From: Sarcophilus harrisii
Lineage: Eukaryota > Chordata > Mammalia > Dasyuromorphia > Dasyuridae
Assembly (NCBI RefSeq): GCF_902635505.1
Contig: NC_045427.1
Location: 598,441,665-598,505,664, forward strand
Reading direction: 5' to 3'
DNA length: 64,000 nucleotides
A program made the position numbers and the translations under genes. The stretch's first letter is position 1; each line of letters opens with the position of its first letter. The notes beneath the pieces are model-generated. The model was not told the origin of the DNA and did not search any database. It saw only the letters and a list, made by a program, of their open reading frames with translations. Positions 1-12,862 of the stretch are shown here, one piece after another.

Positions 1-1074
1 GGGAGAGAGACACACACAGAGATACAGAGACAGAATTTGCGTGAAGAGACGGGAAGATATCTTGTGACTTCAGATTGCCTGCCGAGAGACCCCAAAATAT
101 ATCGGAGAGAAAAGGGTGAACCCCATGCTTTCATGGACATCATCAAAATTCAACTGTCTTTTTTTTTTTTTTTTTTTTTTTTTAATTCAGTCTTTTAATT
201 GGACTTTGGACTCAAAACCCGGCACCTGTGGCCACAGCCTTTTTAAAAGAGGCAAAGCAAAGACCTAATTTCAATCCAATATTTTATTAAATACCTAGAG
301 GCTACTGCATGTGTCCAGTACCAAAGACAGAAAGAAATCTTTGTCCTAGAGGAGTTTACAATCAGCTGGTGGGAGGAGAGGGAGAATTTGTATTCATAGA
401 TGAGCAATAGCTATCCTTATCTGTGAGTGATAAGTGATAGTGGTGGGAACAAAAATGAAATGCAAGAAAAATGTTGCAGGAAGATTTGAGAAGGGAAAAG
501 ATAGTTTCATTGGGAAGAATCTGGGAGTAATGGAGGTCTGCAGGATCAAGAAAATACCTAGCTAATTTCTGCCAACTCCTTATGTTCTCCTTGCTAAATT
601 CAACTTTCCTGAGATATCTCCTGTGACTAAATGAACATGCAGACAGGAAAGTGCTTCATCTTTCGTGGTTCTCCTTTTTTCTCTCAAAACTCCAGACTTC
701 ACATCATGGAAAACTTCTAGTCTTGATGTTTTGGAAAGAGCTGCCAGATTTCCTCTTCTCTTCATAGCGAAATCTTAACGTTGCTGAGTCTCTTTATGCT
801 CAACTGTACCCCTTTTTATAGGGTTGTCTTGAAAAAATATGAGATATGTATTCTAATTTGTAAAACTAGTAATGTAAAAATGTACATATATACAATTAAA
901 CATATATTTTTCCCCCAGTTCCTGGGGCTTTTTCAGGCTTCAGAGATAGCATGGTTATTAAAACGTTCCTTTTCTAACTTCTCAGGACCAATAAATAGAA
1001 AAATCTGCTTCCCTGGGGCCAAATCCAGAAACTTTTAAAAAGTTCAAAAGAAAAATGGGGCAGAGAAACTAAGA

Positions 1075-1106
<32 letters not shown>

Positions 1107-1639
1107 AACAAAACCAAAAAATTAAACTACTATACAAGGAGAAATTATTGAAAGCTCAGCCCTGAATCAATTCTTTCCCCCCCCCCCCCCACCTATTTTA
1201 CAAATGAGGTCACTTACAGTGACATGCCTAAAGTCAAATGTGATTCTAAAGCCAACAAGATTGCCAATAGGCCATATGGTCATCTACCCTGATTAGGTCA
1301 TCTTATTGTCAAATGAGTTAATGAAAAAAGCACATAGGATAGGGTATTCCCTTCGCTTCTCCCCTTTCTGATCCCAGAGCTATTTGACATTAGCTTTCAG
1401 TTGGTCAGGGTAATGACCATAGAGTTGTTACGTCTTTGATCCCTCCTGGATGTTTCTGTGGTTGGTAAAAAGTCTTTTGCTCTGATTTTTTTCTATACTT
1501 TCCAATTTGTTTTTAGCTTTTCTATAGGGAATCCCTTCCCATCCCCAGCCTCTTTTCCTATTTCAAACTCTTGCTTTCTTTTGACTGCTAACTGAGTTCC
1601 TGTTTCCTGTCTGAGGGACATTTCCAACTCTCAGCTCAT

Positions 1640-2295
1640 TTTCTCAGGATCATGAAAACTCAGACTAGAAAGGCTCTCAAAAGTCACACTTGAACAAGAA
1701 TGTCTTTTACAGCATGTCAACAACCTAGGTCATGTTGCTTCTCTAGAGAACCTTTGAAGAGAAGACACCCACTATCCCCAGAAGGATGCCATTCCACTTT
1801 GAGGCAGTTACAATTATATTTGTCTCTACAATTTTAACTTATTCCTAGTTTTGTCTCCGAGGGCCAAGTAGAACAAGTTGTATCCTTCAAATATTTAAAC
1901 ACACCTTTCCTCAAGTTTTCTTTAGGTTAAGCATTCTCAGTGCTTTCCATTGTTTCTTGTATGACATGGTTTTCAATTCCTTTATCTATTGGTCACAGTC
2001 TTCTGGATATGTTCTATGTGGTTAATATCCTTCCTATCATATCATTGCCTCTCCATTTCTTACCAACTAATATAGCAAGATTACCATCCTTCTCACTTTG
2101 CACAACTGACTTCTCAAACCAGTCTAGGATAGTAATAGCTTTTTGGATTGTTGTCTGTTATGTTGAGCTTGTTGTAGTCCATTAAAACCGAATAAAGTTG
2201 TCTAACCATACCTCCCATCACCTGTATTTAGAAAATTGATTATTTGAGCTCAAGCATGGGACTTTACATTTATACTGATTAAAATTCTTTTTAAA
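1640..2295 (-). mobile_element. CR1/L3-clade LINE 3' fragment
   Basis: The plus strand reads as the complement of a CR1-type 3' region. Recognisable landmarks are the 'pairs with CTTCTCCAGGCTAA' stretch (TTTAGGTTAAGCATTCTCAG), an ATGACATGGTTTTCAA segment, AATAGCTTTTTGGATTGTTG, and GTTGAGCTTGTTGTAGTCC near 2162-2180, followed by GACTTTACATTTATACTG. These follow the order of chicken and mammalian CR1/L3 consensus as I remember it. It is heavily diverged, so an ancient insertion. The 81-residue open frame at 1940-2185 is an accident of this repeat. Confidence 0.65.
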
Positions 2296-2594
2296 TTAGA
2301 GGGTTTTTATTAACACTTTTATTTTCTCTTCCTCCTATCTCTCATTCCATTGGGAAAAGAAAAAAGAAAAGCAAATTGTTGTAACAAAAAAAAATTCCCT
2401 TATTGGCCATGCAAAAAAGTATATACATGTGTGTACATACATAGGATGTTTATGTACACACAGCTTTGTGTCTATACATAAATGTACACATAGATTTATG
2501 TATATACATATGCATACATATGTGTATGTATTTGCAAACTGAATCACCTTTTAGGTGATAGCATATTTCAATATCAGTCCTTTGGAATCATTGA

Positions 2595-3108
2595 TGGTTA
2601 TTGCATTGATTACAGTTCTCAGTTTCCCTAATTATCCTGACCCAGTCCTGACTCAGTTTCCCTGCTTTTCTGTCCTGCAAAACCTCCCCTCCCTCTTTAT
2701 CAGAATATTTGATAAGGATAAAATGTCTTATATTTTAGAATATCAGAAAGCCTTTCCCCATCCCAAGCTATCAGAATGTCAGATACTATCTTATCAAGAT
2801 GCCTCTCCCCATGTCCGGAGTGTCTCCCCCTATTACATCCCCCTCTCTAGAGGCTCCCCCACCCTGTCAGAGTCCCGTTCCCACTCTCAGTACCCTGACT
2901 TTGTCCCTGCCTCTCTCTACTCATGTATCTGAACCATGTGTATATAGGTCATTGAGAACTCTGATTGTTGGCTGGATTCTTGGAGACAATAGTCTTATTC
3001 AGCCCTGGGACCAAACCATGGATCCATCTGATCCCAGCATATCTCTCTATTTAATAAATTATTAAATACTCTCTAAACTTTATTTTGCTCAGTTCCTCCT
3101 GCATTACA
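2595..3108 (+). mobile_element. Solo-LTR fossil, same family as 5022-5607
   Basis: This shares its 3' half with the clearer LTR at 5022-5607: CAGCCCTGGGACCAA, a CATGGAT..TCCCAG segment, a TTAATAAA polyadenylation signal, an ACTCTCTAA stretch, CTCAGTTCCTCC and the terminal GCATTACA. The 5' end is less sharp and I could not find a target-site duplication. No internal retroviral genes adjoin it. Old and degraded. Confidence 0.6.
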
Positions 3109-3119
3109 GTAGTTCAAAC

Positions 3120-3478
3120 TTTCAAAATTGTCTTCATAGTATTATTGTTATTGCATAAATTGCTCTCCCAATTCTGCTCATTTTATTCTTCATCATGTTG
3201 TAAAAGTCTTCAAAATTATTTATTTTAATAATTATGATGTTATATATTGGTTCTGCTTATTTTATTCTGCATCAATTTATACAAGTCTTTTTGTGAATGA
3301 ATTAATCGATTTCCTTATTCCTTACAGAACAAAAATATCTCATGATATTCACATACTACAGTTTGCTAAGTCATTCTCCAACTGATGGATATCATTTTAA
3401 TTTTCATGTTTTTGACATCACAAAACAAGCTACTATAAATATTTTTGTATATATAAGACTTTTTCTTCTTTCTTTGAA

Positions 3479-3480
<2 letters not shown>
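3120..3480 (-). mobile_element. Old L1 3'-region fragment
   Basis: The plus strand is the complement of the last part of a marsupial L1 ORF2/3' region: the CTCCAACTGATGGATATC motif near 3373-3390 pairs with the GTCCATCAGTTGGAG motif seen in the intact L1 at 39538-39551. Diverged, with a T40 run at its 3' side. Confidence 0.6.
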
Positions 3481-3522
<42 letters not shown>

Positions 3523-4784
3523 GGCATAGGTTTAGCAGTAGTTTAGCTCTATCCTTATTATATTTCTTCACATTCAGTTTGGCCCCTCATTATTGCTTGG
3601 TCTTCTATCCAAATCACTGATTGAATATATTTACAGCATAGGACTGGGGACTTTATCTATAACATTCCAAGTCAACATTGACCCACCAAAAACTTCCTTT
3701 GGTCCAATCATTCAATCAGTTTAAACTCCACACAATTGTACTATCATATAGGCATAGTATTCCATCTGTCCACAAAGAAAGCATGAGTTTTTTTTTTTCA
3801 TAACAGAAATCAGAGGAACATGGAATTTAGAGGTCATTTGGACATCAGAGATCATTTTTTCATTAATAAATGAACAAAGTGAGGATTATGTTATTTTAGT
3901 TACTTACCCAAACTAACAAACAGTAAGTAGAAGGAACAAGATTCAAACTCAAGTTTTGTGTCTTTCTATCTAGCACCATATGATTGACATCTTCTGAGTC
4001 CAATAAATGACCAAGTCCAAAGGCTGAAATTCTAACCCTAATTCTATTTTTGCCATTACTCCAGATTCTCATGAAAATTTCAACAATCATGCATTTCTAG
4101 GGAAGGAATGGAATTTTTCCTAAATCATATCATTGCATTTAAAATGATAGATCCCTAGGCTGGAGTGTAGGTATTTAGCCTTCTCTTCTGTTTGAAGAGA
4201 ATGATTTACTTTGTGGTCTCCTGCTGTCATCATCAGTACTTCACTAAAGATATAGAAATCATAGAGCTAGAAGGGGAGGACATCTAATCCAAACCTCTCA
4301 TTTGACAGCCACCCCGTGGGGAGAGAGGAGTGTCATTTAAGTCCAAAATTCTTATCTAACAGTTAAGAAACTGAAGCCCAGACAAATGAATTTAACCGAA
4401 AAGCTCACTTAGCTAGTAAATAACTGAGGGAGAAATTGAATCCAGATCCTTTGAATTCAGATCCAGTGGTATTTCTGTTTATAACAGCAATTCTCAATTT
4501 CTTTCCTCCCCATACAATATTTGTCACAAACAATTGGGGCAGAAGAGTTCAGAGACTTGGGCATAGGAACATAATTAAAAGCATAAATTCCATACCATTC
4601 AGAGTATGTCTAGTGGGAAACACTCTGTGAGAGCACCTACCTTCATCATAAAGTGCCAGGGTGAGGGATTAGGTACTTTGCAGAGGTAGTGCCTTTTGAA
4701 AACAAAGGAAGATTGCTCAAATTGTTTCCTTGCCTTTCTCTCCCCCATCCTCCATCCCAAATCTCCTCCTTCCCATTCAGGTAT

Positions 4785-5017
4785 CATGCTCATTACTCAT
4801 TTCCTCCTCCATAACATTACTCATAATGTCGGTTGCCCTCCTCCACTCCAGTGCATTTTCCACCATCTCTATTCCAAATTCTATTCATTCTTCAAGGGCC
4901 AACTCAGATCTACCTCCCCCATACTGTCATCCTACACCATTCCTTCCTATAGGGATCTCTTCCTTCTAGCAGCTCTTATTGTACAAAATGCATTTAGTGA
5001 TTTGCTTGTCACTTATT
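4785..5017 (+). mobile_element. L2 LINE 3' fragment
   Basis: The stretch CAAGGGCCAACTCAGATCTACC followed by a CT-rich tail and TAGCAGCTCTTATTGTAC follows the L2 3'-end order 'TTCAAGGCCCAGCTCAAATGCCACCTCC'. It ends where the solo LTR at 5022 begins, so the LTR probably inserted into or beside it. Confidence 0.5.
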
Positions 5018-5021
5018 GAAT

Positions 5022-5607
5022 TGTTATGCCACAGTTCTCTTTAACTGTTCTGACTTGGTTTCCCCTGAACTAGTTTCCTTTGTCTCAGTTTCCTTAGCTG
5101 TTCTGTTAAATCCCCTTAGTCGTAAAAACCCACTCTAGTCCATTAAGACTGGGGACCGTTTACTCTAAGGTTATATATTGCTAGCAAGATAAACAAGAGA
5201 GCAGAACTCCTGACCCTCCCCTGTCCTCAAGAATTTACAATACCCCTCTAAAATATTCCAAGATACCTCACTGACATCTTTATCTCTGGGTATTCAGACA
5301 TCCTGTCTCTGGGCTTATAGGAGTTATGGTCTCCCCCCAACCTGACAGAAGCCTTCCCGCTTTTTGGGGGGGAGGTCTTTGTCTCTAGGGTTATTTAAAG
5401 GAAGAGGCCGCTCTTATTCGGGGCTGCTTCATTCTTTGAGATGACAGCCCTGGGACCAACATGGATTCCTTGGTCCCAGTATATCTTTATCTCTCTCTGA
5501 CTGGATAATTTGAGACGAGAGTCCTGTCCAGTCAATTATACTCTCCAATTAATAAACTATTGAAAACTCTCTAATCCCTCTCCTGCCTCAGTTTCTCCGG
5601 CATTACA
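5022..5607 (+). mobile_element. Solo LTR of an endogenous retrovirus (class I-like)
   Basis: A 586-bp element starts TGTTATGCC and ends GGCATTACA, an imperfect inverted terminal pair of TG..CA type. It is flanked by a 4-bp target-site duplication, GAAT at 5018-5021 and 5608-5611. Four-base duplications are usual for gammaretrovirus-like class I elements. A polyadenylation signal (AATAAA) lies near 5552 in the expected place before the R/U5 end. No internal region is present, so this is a recombined solo LTR. The same family gives the copy at 2595-3108. Fossil. Confidence 0.8.
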
Positions 5608-7139
5608 GAATAATTCAATAGTCAAAAAGAGCTAGTAAAGGTGTTGTCTCCATTAAACCAGAATGTGATTCCTTCATGCCTTTAGTAAATGATCCTGGGA
5701 AAAATTCGTCACCTGGTGGCCAGCCTTCTCCTTTTGAGTTTGTCATCAGATGACAAGTGTATGAAATCCATTAATGGGCCTGAAAGCCCTTTCCAGCCTT
5801 GTAGGACCTTCTAGAGCTTATACTTAGATAGTATCACCTTCAAGAGCCCAGGGTCATCCCTATTCCATGAAGAGACATCATAGGAGGACTTTTAATAGAG
5901 GTATTTACTACATATTTGTAGGTAGGCATAGGAAATAGGAACTAGGTCTGTGATTTCAATGATAAATAGAACTGATCTTTGAGGGAACTGCCTTTATCAG
6001 TGCAGGTGAGCACTTACCTTTTTTTTTTTTTTTTTTTGCAATTTGTAGCCAAAGAGGGTTTGTCTAGAGAGATTAAGTGGCTCCCCATGATACACACTCA
6101 GAGCTCACACACTAGAGCTTCTTGATTTTCAGGATAGCTCTACTGGTACAAACTGCTATTTCTCTCATATTCATAATATATCTTCCCAACTAGGCTGTGT
6201 TCATCTGGAAGGTGAAGACCTTTTTTCTGTCTCCTCCACAGGGTAGCCAATCATAGGAAGATTAAGCAAAAACACAACGACTGTTCCAGGAGGGGAATCC
6301 CCCATGGAAAAGTCCTGCTTGAAAAACAGGAATTTTCTTTTTACCCCCAAGATCAGAGACTGGAGGTTCTGATTTGGAAATAGAAGGTTCAGATGTTCAT
6401 ACACCTCCCCTTTTCTCCTCGAAGTCCCATAGCTGGGGTTTTGCTATATATTGCTAAGGAGGGAACTGGAGGTCCATATTTTCCCATGATGAGGATTGTT
6501 GGGATCTGGGATTTAGAAGGCAGAGGAATGAATACATTCATACACACACTAATTCACGGGTGCTCACTGCTAAATGTTTAACATCTCTGCACCCAATGGA
6601 ATCTAGTCTAGGGCACAGTTCTCTCCTGTTTCCAGCCAAACATAAAAAGAGTCTGGGGGGGGGGGCGTTAATACCATCTGTGAAAATTGGGTTTTTGGAG
6701 GGATAGGGATGGCAGGAGGTTGTCAAACAAGCAGAAAAGTACTCCTTTTACTACCTAATTCTCATTTTGAAAAGTGAGAGATGGAGAGAAACCTAGGGAC
6801 TAAGACAAATAAGAAAAATGAACAGAAGTGGATAAGTGGGGCCATGGGTGAAGAGGAGGGAAAGACAGAGACCGACATAGACATAGGAAAAAGAGATGTA
6901 AAGGCCATAAGAGAAAAGGACAATCTATTTAACCTGGCCATCCTAAAGCAAGGAAAAGGCATGAGGCCCAAAGCAAAGACTGAAAGACCACTTGGTGAGG
7001 ATGTTGAAAAAGTCACCTTTGGGCATGGGCTGGCCTGAATGACCCCTGGCACCCCTTTAATCTCAAGAATTGTATACTTGGCTCTAGGGGACAGTAAATG
7101 TCGCCCTGGCTTCCTGATCTTTATCCTCCTCCAGCCTCA

Positions 7140-8340
7140 AACACATGCTTGATTAATCAATGAGCATTTATTAAATGCCCACTGATGTGATAGGCATTGT
7201 GCCAAGTGATGGGTTTCAATTAGAATTCTGGTTCTAGAGTCAGGAAGATCAGAGTTCAAATCCAACCTCAGATACTTATTAATTATGTGACCCTGGGCAT
7301 GTCACTTAACTCTGTCTGCCTCAGTTTCCTCAACTGCAAATGAGGAAAATCTCCCTCATAAGGTTGCTGTTAGGATAAAATGAGATAAGATTGTAAAGTG
7401 CTTAGAACAATGCCTGGCACGTGGTGTTTAAAAACATTTATTCCCTTCCACCTGTCTACACTCACAGAGCTTACATTCTAATGGAAGAGACAAAAAATAC
7501 ACATATAAGTAAACAGTGAATAAATAGAAACATACAAGATCACGAGGAAGACATCTGCAGTTGGAGGAATTAAAAAAAAAGCTTAATTATTGAATATGGT
7601 GCTAGAACAGCTTTTTAGAGAAGAGAAGAATTTAATAGATAAAAGCAAGGAGAGACTGAATTCCAGAAATGAAGGGGTCACAAGGACAAGGAGACTGGAG
7701 ATCATATGTGTTGAATAAGGGACAGTGAAGGTTAGTGTCTCTAGATCATAGTATGGAGGGAGGAATCATGGAGAAGATCAGAAAGTTAGTTTGAAGTCTG
7801 GTTGTAAAGGGCTTTAAAAGTCAAACAAAGAAGTTTATATATAACTCTAGAGACAATAAGGAATTACAAGAATTGAGCTGGGGGGGGGACATGGTCAGAT
7901 CTAGCTTGCATTCGGTGTATGAAGGAAGCATTGGAATGGTGAGAGGCTGGAGGTACGGAAACTAAGCAGGATTTGCTGCCATTATCCAGGAGAGAGATGA
8001 TAAGGGTCTGAGCCTGAGTCAAGGCTATGTGAGCAGAGAGAGTTGGATCAGAGAGATGTTGAAGACAGAAATGGCAAGTTCTGGAAACTGATTGGATAGT
8101 TGCAGTGAAGGAGAGTATTAAGACAAAACGAGGAGACTTTAAGAATGGTGGTGTCTTTGAAATAAGGAAATTTGGAAGAGTTTTAGACAAGTTGAATTTA
8201 TGCTGTCTCTGGGACATCTAGACTGATATCTCCAAGGGCATCTGGTGCTTCAGGACTGAAGTTCAGAGAGGATATAGGGAAGGAAGTTTTGAAATAATTT
8301 GTGGGACAGAGTGAGACAGAGAATCTCCCATTAGGGAGAA
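7140..8340 (+). repeat. Long dispersed repeat, family A (unnamed), with nested SINE
   Basis: This starts with a TTATTAAATGCCC..GCCAAG head, continues through ACAGAGCTTACATTCTAATGG, AAAGGGCTTTAAAAGTCAAAC, ACATGGTCAGATCT and TTATCCAGGAGAGAGATGAT, and ends around GACATCTAGACTGATATCTCC. The same order recurs at 62228-63245, and in pieces at 11640-12050 and 53130-53245, so it is one dispersed family. I recognise it as a common ancient mammalian repeat but cannot name it safely. A MIR-type SINE interrupts it at 7215-7440. The minus-strand 117-residue open frame at 7864-8217 lies inside it and is not a gene. Confidence 0.65.
7215..7440 (+). mobile_element. MIR-type CORE-SINE
   Basis: This shows the plus-strand MIR order: a GTTCAAATCCAACCTC B-box-like site, TATGTGACCCTGGGCATGTC, CCTCAGTTTCCTCAACTGC, GGTTGCTGTTAGGATAAAATG and GTGCTTAGAACAATGCCTGG. 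It is nearly full length and inserted into family A. Confidence 0.85.
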
Positions 8341-8369
8341 AAAGGATAAAATAGGATAAACTCTACTGT

Positions 8370-8760
8370 TTGGCTTGAAAGCCCTTCACAACATGGTCCC
8401 AACCTCTGTTTCTTGGATCATTCTATATTTTCCTTTTCTCACAGACCATAGTCCAGGTGAACTAACTTTCTTAACTGTTCTTCACAGATGGCACTCTATC
8501 ATTTCACTCTATTTCTTGTTTTTTCTCTGGCCATTCCTCAGACCTGAAATGTACTCTTTCTTTACTTCTGCCTCACAGAGTCCCTCTGTAGCTCACTCTC
8601 CAAGTCCTACCTTTTAAAGGAAGCCCTTTTTGATCCCCTCACTGATAATGTCTCCTCTCACAAACTGCCTGCAGTTGTTTTGTATGTATTCTGCCTTGCT
8701 TCTAGCCCACCATGTCTAGTATAAGTATGTGGTCCTTAGAAGTATCTTGTTATGTGTGAT
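8370..8760 (+). mobile_element. L2 LINE 3' fragment
   Basis: The order GAAAGCCCTTCACAACATGG, CCATTCCTCAGACCTGAAATG, CAAGTCCTACCTTTTAAAGG, AAGCCCTTTTTGATCCCC follows the L2 3' end. Diverged and ancient. Confidence 0.7.
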
Positions 8761-8927
8761 CCTTATGCAAAACTTTGAAGGAAATCCTAAACCTAATTGT
8801 AAAAGTTCAGTTCCTCTAAGAACCTCCTTCAGGGAGGAACCCTGAATACCCTATTTTAGAGAAGATGATAATTGAAAGGCTCAATGGTTTCACTCTTCCT
8901 ATTTAAGTGAAAATAGAGTACAGTTTT

Positions 8928-8932
<5 letters not shown>

Positions 8933-8972
<40 letters not shown>
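8933..8972. repeat. (TA)n microsatellite
   Basis: About 20 uninterrupted TA units. Confidence 0.95.
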
Positions 8973-8973
<1 letters not shown>

Positions 8974-10574
8974 TTCCTATATACTAAGATGAACACTACT
9001 GGGATTATGTCTCCAGTATTTGATCTTGATTTCTGTCAAAGTGAATATTAGAGATCTTCAAATGAAGGGCATATGAGTCCATTGGAGAATGTCCTCCAGA
9101 AGATTCTAGTTTAAGGGCATGTTGGTTTCATGACCTCCGAGGTCTCATCCAAATGGGAGATTCCATGATTCAGATTCTGAATATATCAAAAGAACACAAG
9201 TACTCGTCATGATACAGAACAAACATTGTCAGCCCACTTTAGGAACTTCAATCCACTTCCATAACCTAAGACAATCTTTTTTTTTTTTTTTTAATACACT
9301 GGTCTTCCTCTCCTACTCCTCTCCTACTACTCCAATGAACTACTAAGGGTATTAGTTTGCTGAAAATGTTTACCTTCTAGAAACAGTGATAGGATTAGGG
9401 AATACGTTAAAGGAATAAGTTTTTATTAAACACCTACCTATGTGCTTGATACTGTGCTTTACAAACATTATCTCATTTTGACCAGGGTGAGAAAACTCTT
9501 TGGAGACAGTGGTTAGTGATGACAGGGGAAGAAAAAGAGCAAGTGGGTTATTTATGGAATCCAAAAAGAAAACAAAGGTAACACAGTAACTTTTGTCTGG
9601 GCTTAGGATCCCAAAACTGTATTGGTCAGAAAACTATGGGCCCCTTCCTCAAATCCCTCAATGCGACCACAGAGCTTCCTGTTTCTGAAGGTGAAAGGCC
9701 TGAGTAGTAATCCATCAGTTAATCAGCTCTGATTCTTTCATACTTGCTTGTTATGAGCTTACAGGTTTCATTGTAGCTAAATTTAGGGTGTAGTCTGGAG
9801 ATAGGGCAAGGGAGGTGTCATTGGGTTAACTAAGGCCTTTTCTGGCAGTTCCTTTCTCCCGCTACCTTTTTTTCTTTTTAAAGAAATCCATCACCTTTTT
9901 GAAGGATAAGACCCTACATTACAGTACAGCTTTTCAAATACTAGCCCTTGGCTTGGAGGATATCACACAATCATAAATTTAGAAATAGGAGAGACCTTAG
10001 AAGTCATCCAGTTTTACTCTAGCTAAACTCTAGCTCAAGGTATTTCGCCCACTAACTTTTTGTTCCCCAAATCTGCTTGGCTCTCTGAGCTCTGAGATCT
10101 GCTGTACTTATTAGACTATTGCAGGTTCTCTTTTTTCTGCCATTTCCTATTTCCTTTCTTGCTTAGGGTTCCACACATATACAATATTTTGGGGGGAGGA
10201 AAGGGTGTTATTCACAAGGACACATATGTGTACATACACCCACCTATCCACTATATATATATATTTGGATGGGGCTCTAAGAAACTGAGAAAGTGTAATG
10301 TACACAAGGAAACAAATTGGTGTTTAGTAGACAGTATCCAGATTTACGTAACTGTTCCTAGATGAATTATTTGGGCCTAGCCCTGCATTGTCTCCATGAT
10401 TTACTAAGCTCAGAATCCCTTCTCTGAGACTTGATATACCCCTTCTGGCCTACTTGAGAATGACACTTTGCTCTGATTCCAGGGGCCTCTGAACATGTCC
10501 ATGTAGATGGTACCATTATTCTCCCAGGTATCTCCATCATATTCTCCCATATATCTCCATCATATTTGATTCTG

Positions 10575-10710
10575 GTCTTCTAGACTTATAGCTGGAGGGA
10601 CCTTAGGGGCCATTTAGTCCAACCCCCTTTACAGATGAGGAACCGGAGATTGGAGTGGATAATGACTTGCTTAACATCATGTTGGAGATAAATGGTAGAG
10701 TTAGAATTTA
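10575..10710 (-). mobile_element. MIR/THER-type SINE fragment
   Basis: GGGACCTTAGGGGCCATTTAG, a CCAACCCCCTTTACAGATGA segment and GATAATGACTTGC give the complementary MIR/THER order (TTTACAGATGAGGAA, then the AAGTGACTTGCC-like site). Confidence 0.6.
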
Positions 10711-11639
10711 AATTTAGATTCTTGGTGGCCATCTTGAATGCTCTTTCCAAAATGATCATCTACTATTGACTCTATCTCGAGAGTCTCCCATCTCTCCCTC
10801 CTCTCCATTCCCACTGCAAACATCTTGTCTAGGCCCTCAGGGAGCCCATGTGTCCTGGCACTCTCCAAGCCTCCTCCAGCTCTTGCCTTCAGTCCTGTCT
10901 ACATATTTTTAATCCCAAGCTATTATTGGCACTTCTACTTTCCCACGGAAAGATTGTCTTTTATCATATCTCTTTCTGTCTCAGCATAGCCTTGCATTTT
11001 GTTTCATTTATGAATAGGCAAATTAGTTCAGTTCACAAAAGATCATTATAGAGTTATCATTTTCAAGGACCCAGAGAACAAAATGTGGAAGGGAGAAGAT
11101 CTATTTTGGATCATATTCTGCCAGATTCTGCGGTGGGAATGATCTTGCAATTTCATTTTTACTTTTAAGACATTTTTACAAATACATTTTCATCCCAACT
11201 TTTATTGACACATAAGTATTTATTTATATGGACAAGAACTAAAGGCAATATAAACAACACAAAAATATAAATAATCCCAAATCCCAACAATGCCCTTTCC
11301 CCCCCAAAAGAACCCCTCAATTAAACAAAATAATATGAAAAAGTGATTTCAAGAGAATGTAAATATTGCTTCATTTTTTCTAGTTGGGTTGTTTACTTTT
11401 CATTCTGTTTTTAATGCTGATTAGAATGGAGGCCTAGAACGGTTCTCTTAACGAAGTGGTTTGTTGTTGCTATTCAGTTGTTCCAATTTCAGCCATGTCC
11501 TTGAGTTTTCTTAGCAGATATTATTAGAGGGATTTGCCATTTCCTTCTCCAGCCCATTTACAAAGGAGAAAATGAGACAAATAGGATTATGTAACTTGCT
11601 AAGGGCTTGGAGATTGGATTTGAATTTTAGGAGATGAGT

Positions 11640-12050
11640 AGTTTAATTTATTAAGCACCTACTATGTGCCAGGATTTGTGCTAAGTATCTCCTTTTTAAA
11701 AAAGTTTATTTATTTTTAATACATACTGTTTTACGAATTATGTTGGGAGAGAAAAATCAGAGCAAACAGGAAAAACCATGGGAGAGATTAAAAAAAACAA
11801 ACAAACAGAATTCAGTCTCCTTAGATCTTTCTCAGTCAGATGACATTTTCTGTCCAAAGCCTATTGGGATTCTTTTGAATCACTGAATTGAGAAGAACCA
11901 TGACTTTCATTGTTGATCATTTTATGCTAAGTATCTTAAGGGATACAAAGAAAGACCAAAAGAATCCCTGTTCTCAAGGAGATCACAGTCTAATGGGGAA
12001 GACTAATAGCTATGTATAAACAAACAATAGTCAAGATAAGTTAAAGAAAA
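11640..12050 (+). repeat. Family A head, split by an L1 insertion
   Basis: TTTATTAAGCACCTACTATG and GCCAGGATTTGTGCTAAG at 11647-11685 resume at 11947 with GGGATACAAAGAAAGACC and GAGATCACAGTCTAATGGGG. The two halves are parted by the L1 piece at 11691-11934. Confidence 0.6.
11691..11934 (-). mobile_element. Short 5'-truncated L1 nested in family A
   Basis: This 244-bp piece matches L1 3' sequence in antisense (for example GAGAAAAATCAGAGCAAACAG and AGGAAAAACCATGG, like the L1 at 58.1 kb). It is flanked by a perfect 12-bp direct repeat, TGCTAAGTATCT, at 11679-11690 and 11935-11946, which also restores the interrupted older repeat. Confidence 0.75.
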
Positions 12051-12714
12051 TCACAGTGGAAAGGCCCTTGACTAATTTGTGTTCAATCAGCTGGGAGTTA
12101 GTCCTGTCAAGGGAGAAAAAGAAGAGGGAAGGGAGAATTCCAGCCATCAATTTCACAGCTTCATCTCCAATCCTTCCCATTCCTATGTATCTTCCTGAGA
12201 TAGTTTTCAGTAATCAGATAAATTCCTCAAGGCCACAACAATGGCAATGGTGGAGCCTTTAAAATGATGGATAATTAGAGCTGCTGATAATGGATTTCTG
12301 CTTGGGCCATTTGTATGTCTTTAGTTTGCTTTTCAGGAGCATCTCAGTAAACATGTCAACAGTGGTCTCAGTGACTTCCATCTCCTTATCTCTCCCGAAA
12401 TTAAGTCAGTGTACTGGTTTTGTCATTCAGGTATGTGAAGGATTTTCTCCCAGGATTGCAGGAAGACATCAAAAAGGTTGTGAAGCTAGGAAATTGTTGA
12501 CCATTAATTCCTGATCGTGGAGCATTCCTTGTCTCCTGGGGGGGGCTGGGAAGGGTGAGTATAATGCATTAAAATGAAAAAAGAAGTAATTTTACACAGG
12601 TTTATAGACAGAGCTAGGAGAGACCTTAGAGATCACCCCCACCCCTTTTATACATGAGGAAACAAAGCCAGAGAGATTTTGTAGAGTAAGCTAGATGGCA
12701 CTTGTCCATGGCAA

Positions 12715-12862
12715 ATCACAACCCCTGTTTACCTCAGTTTCTTTATCTGTAAAATAGGAATAATAATAGTACCTACTTTCTAGCATCATAGTGAAGAACA
12801 AATGAGATAATTTTTGTAAAGTGCTTAGCTCAGTGTCTGGCACATAGTAGACACTTAAATGC
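12715..12862 (+). mobile_element. MIR-type CORE-SINE fragment
   Basis: ACCTCAGTTTCTTTATCTG, TAAAATAGGAATAATAATAG, TTTGTAAAGTGCTTAGC and GTGTCTGGCACATAGTAG give the 3' two thirds of MIR in plus orientation. Confidence 0.85.

Noticed and set aside
6781-7052. 85-residue plus and 96-residue minus overlapping frames
   Set aside because: Purine-rich stretch giving Lys/Glu-rich text on one strand and Ser/Phe-rich on the other; no splice sites or homology recognised.
7864-8217. 117-residue minus-strand open frame
   Set aside because: It lies wholly within dispersed repeat family A, antisense, with no family match.
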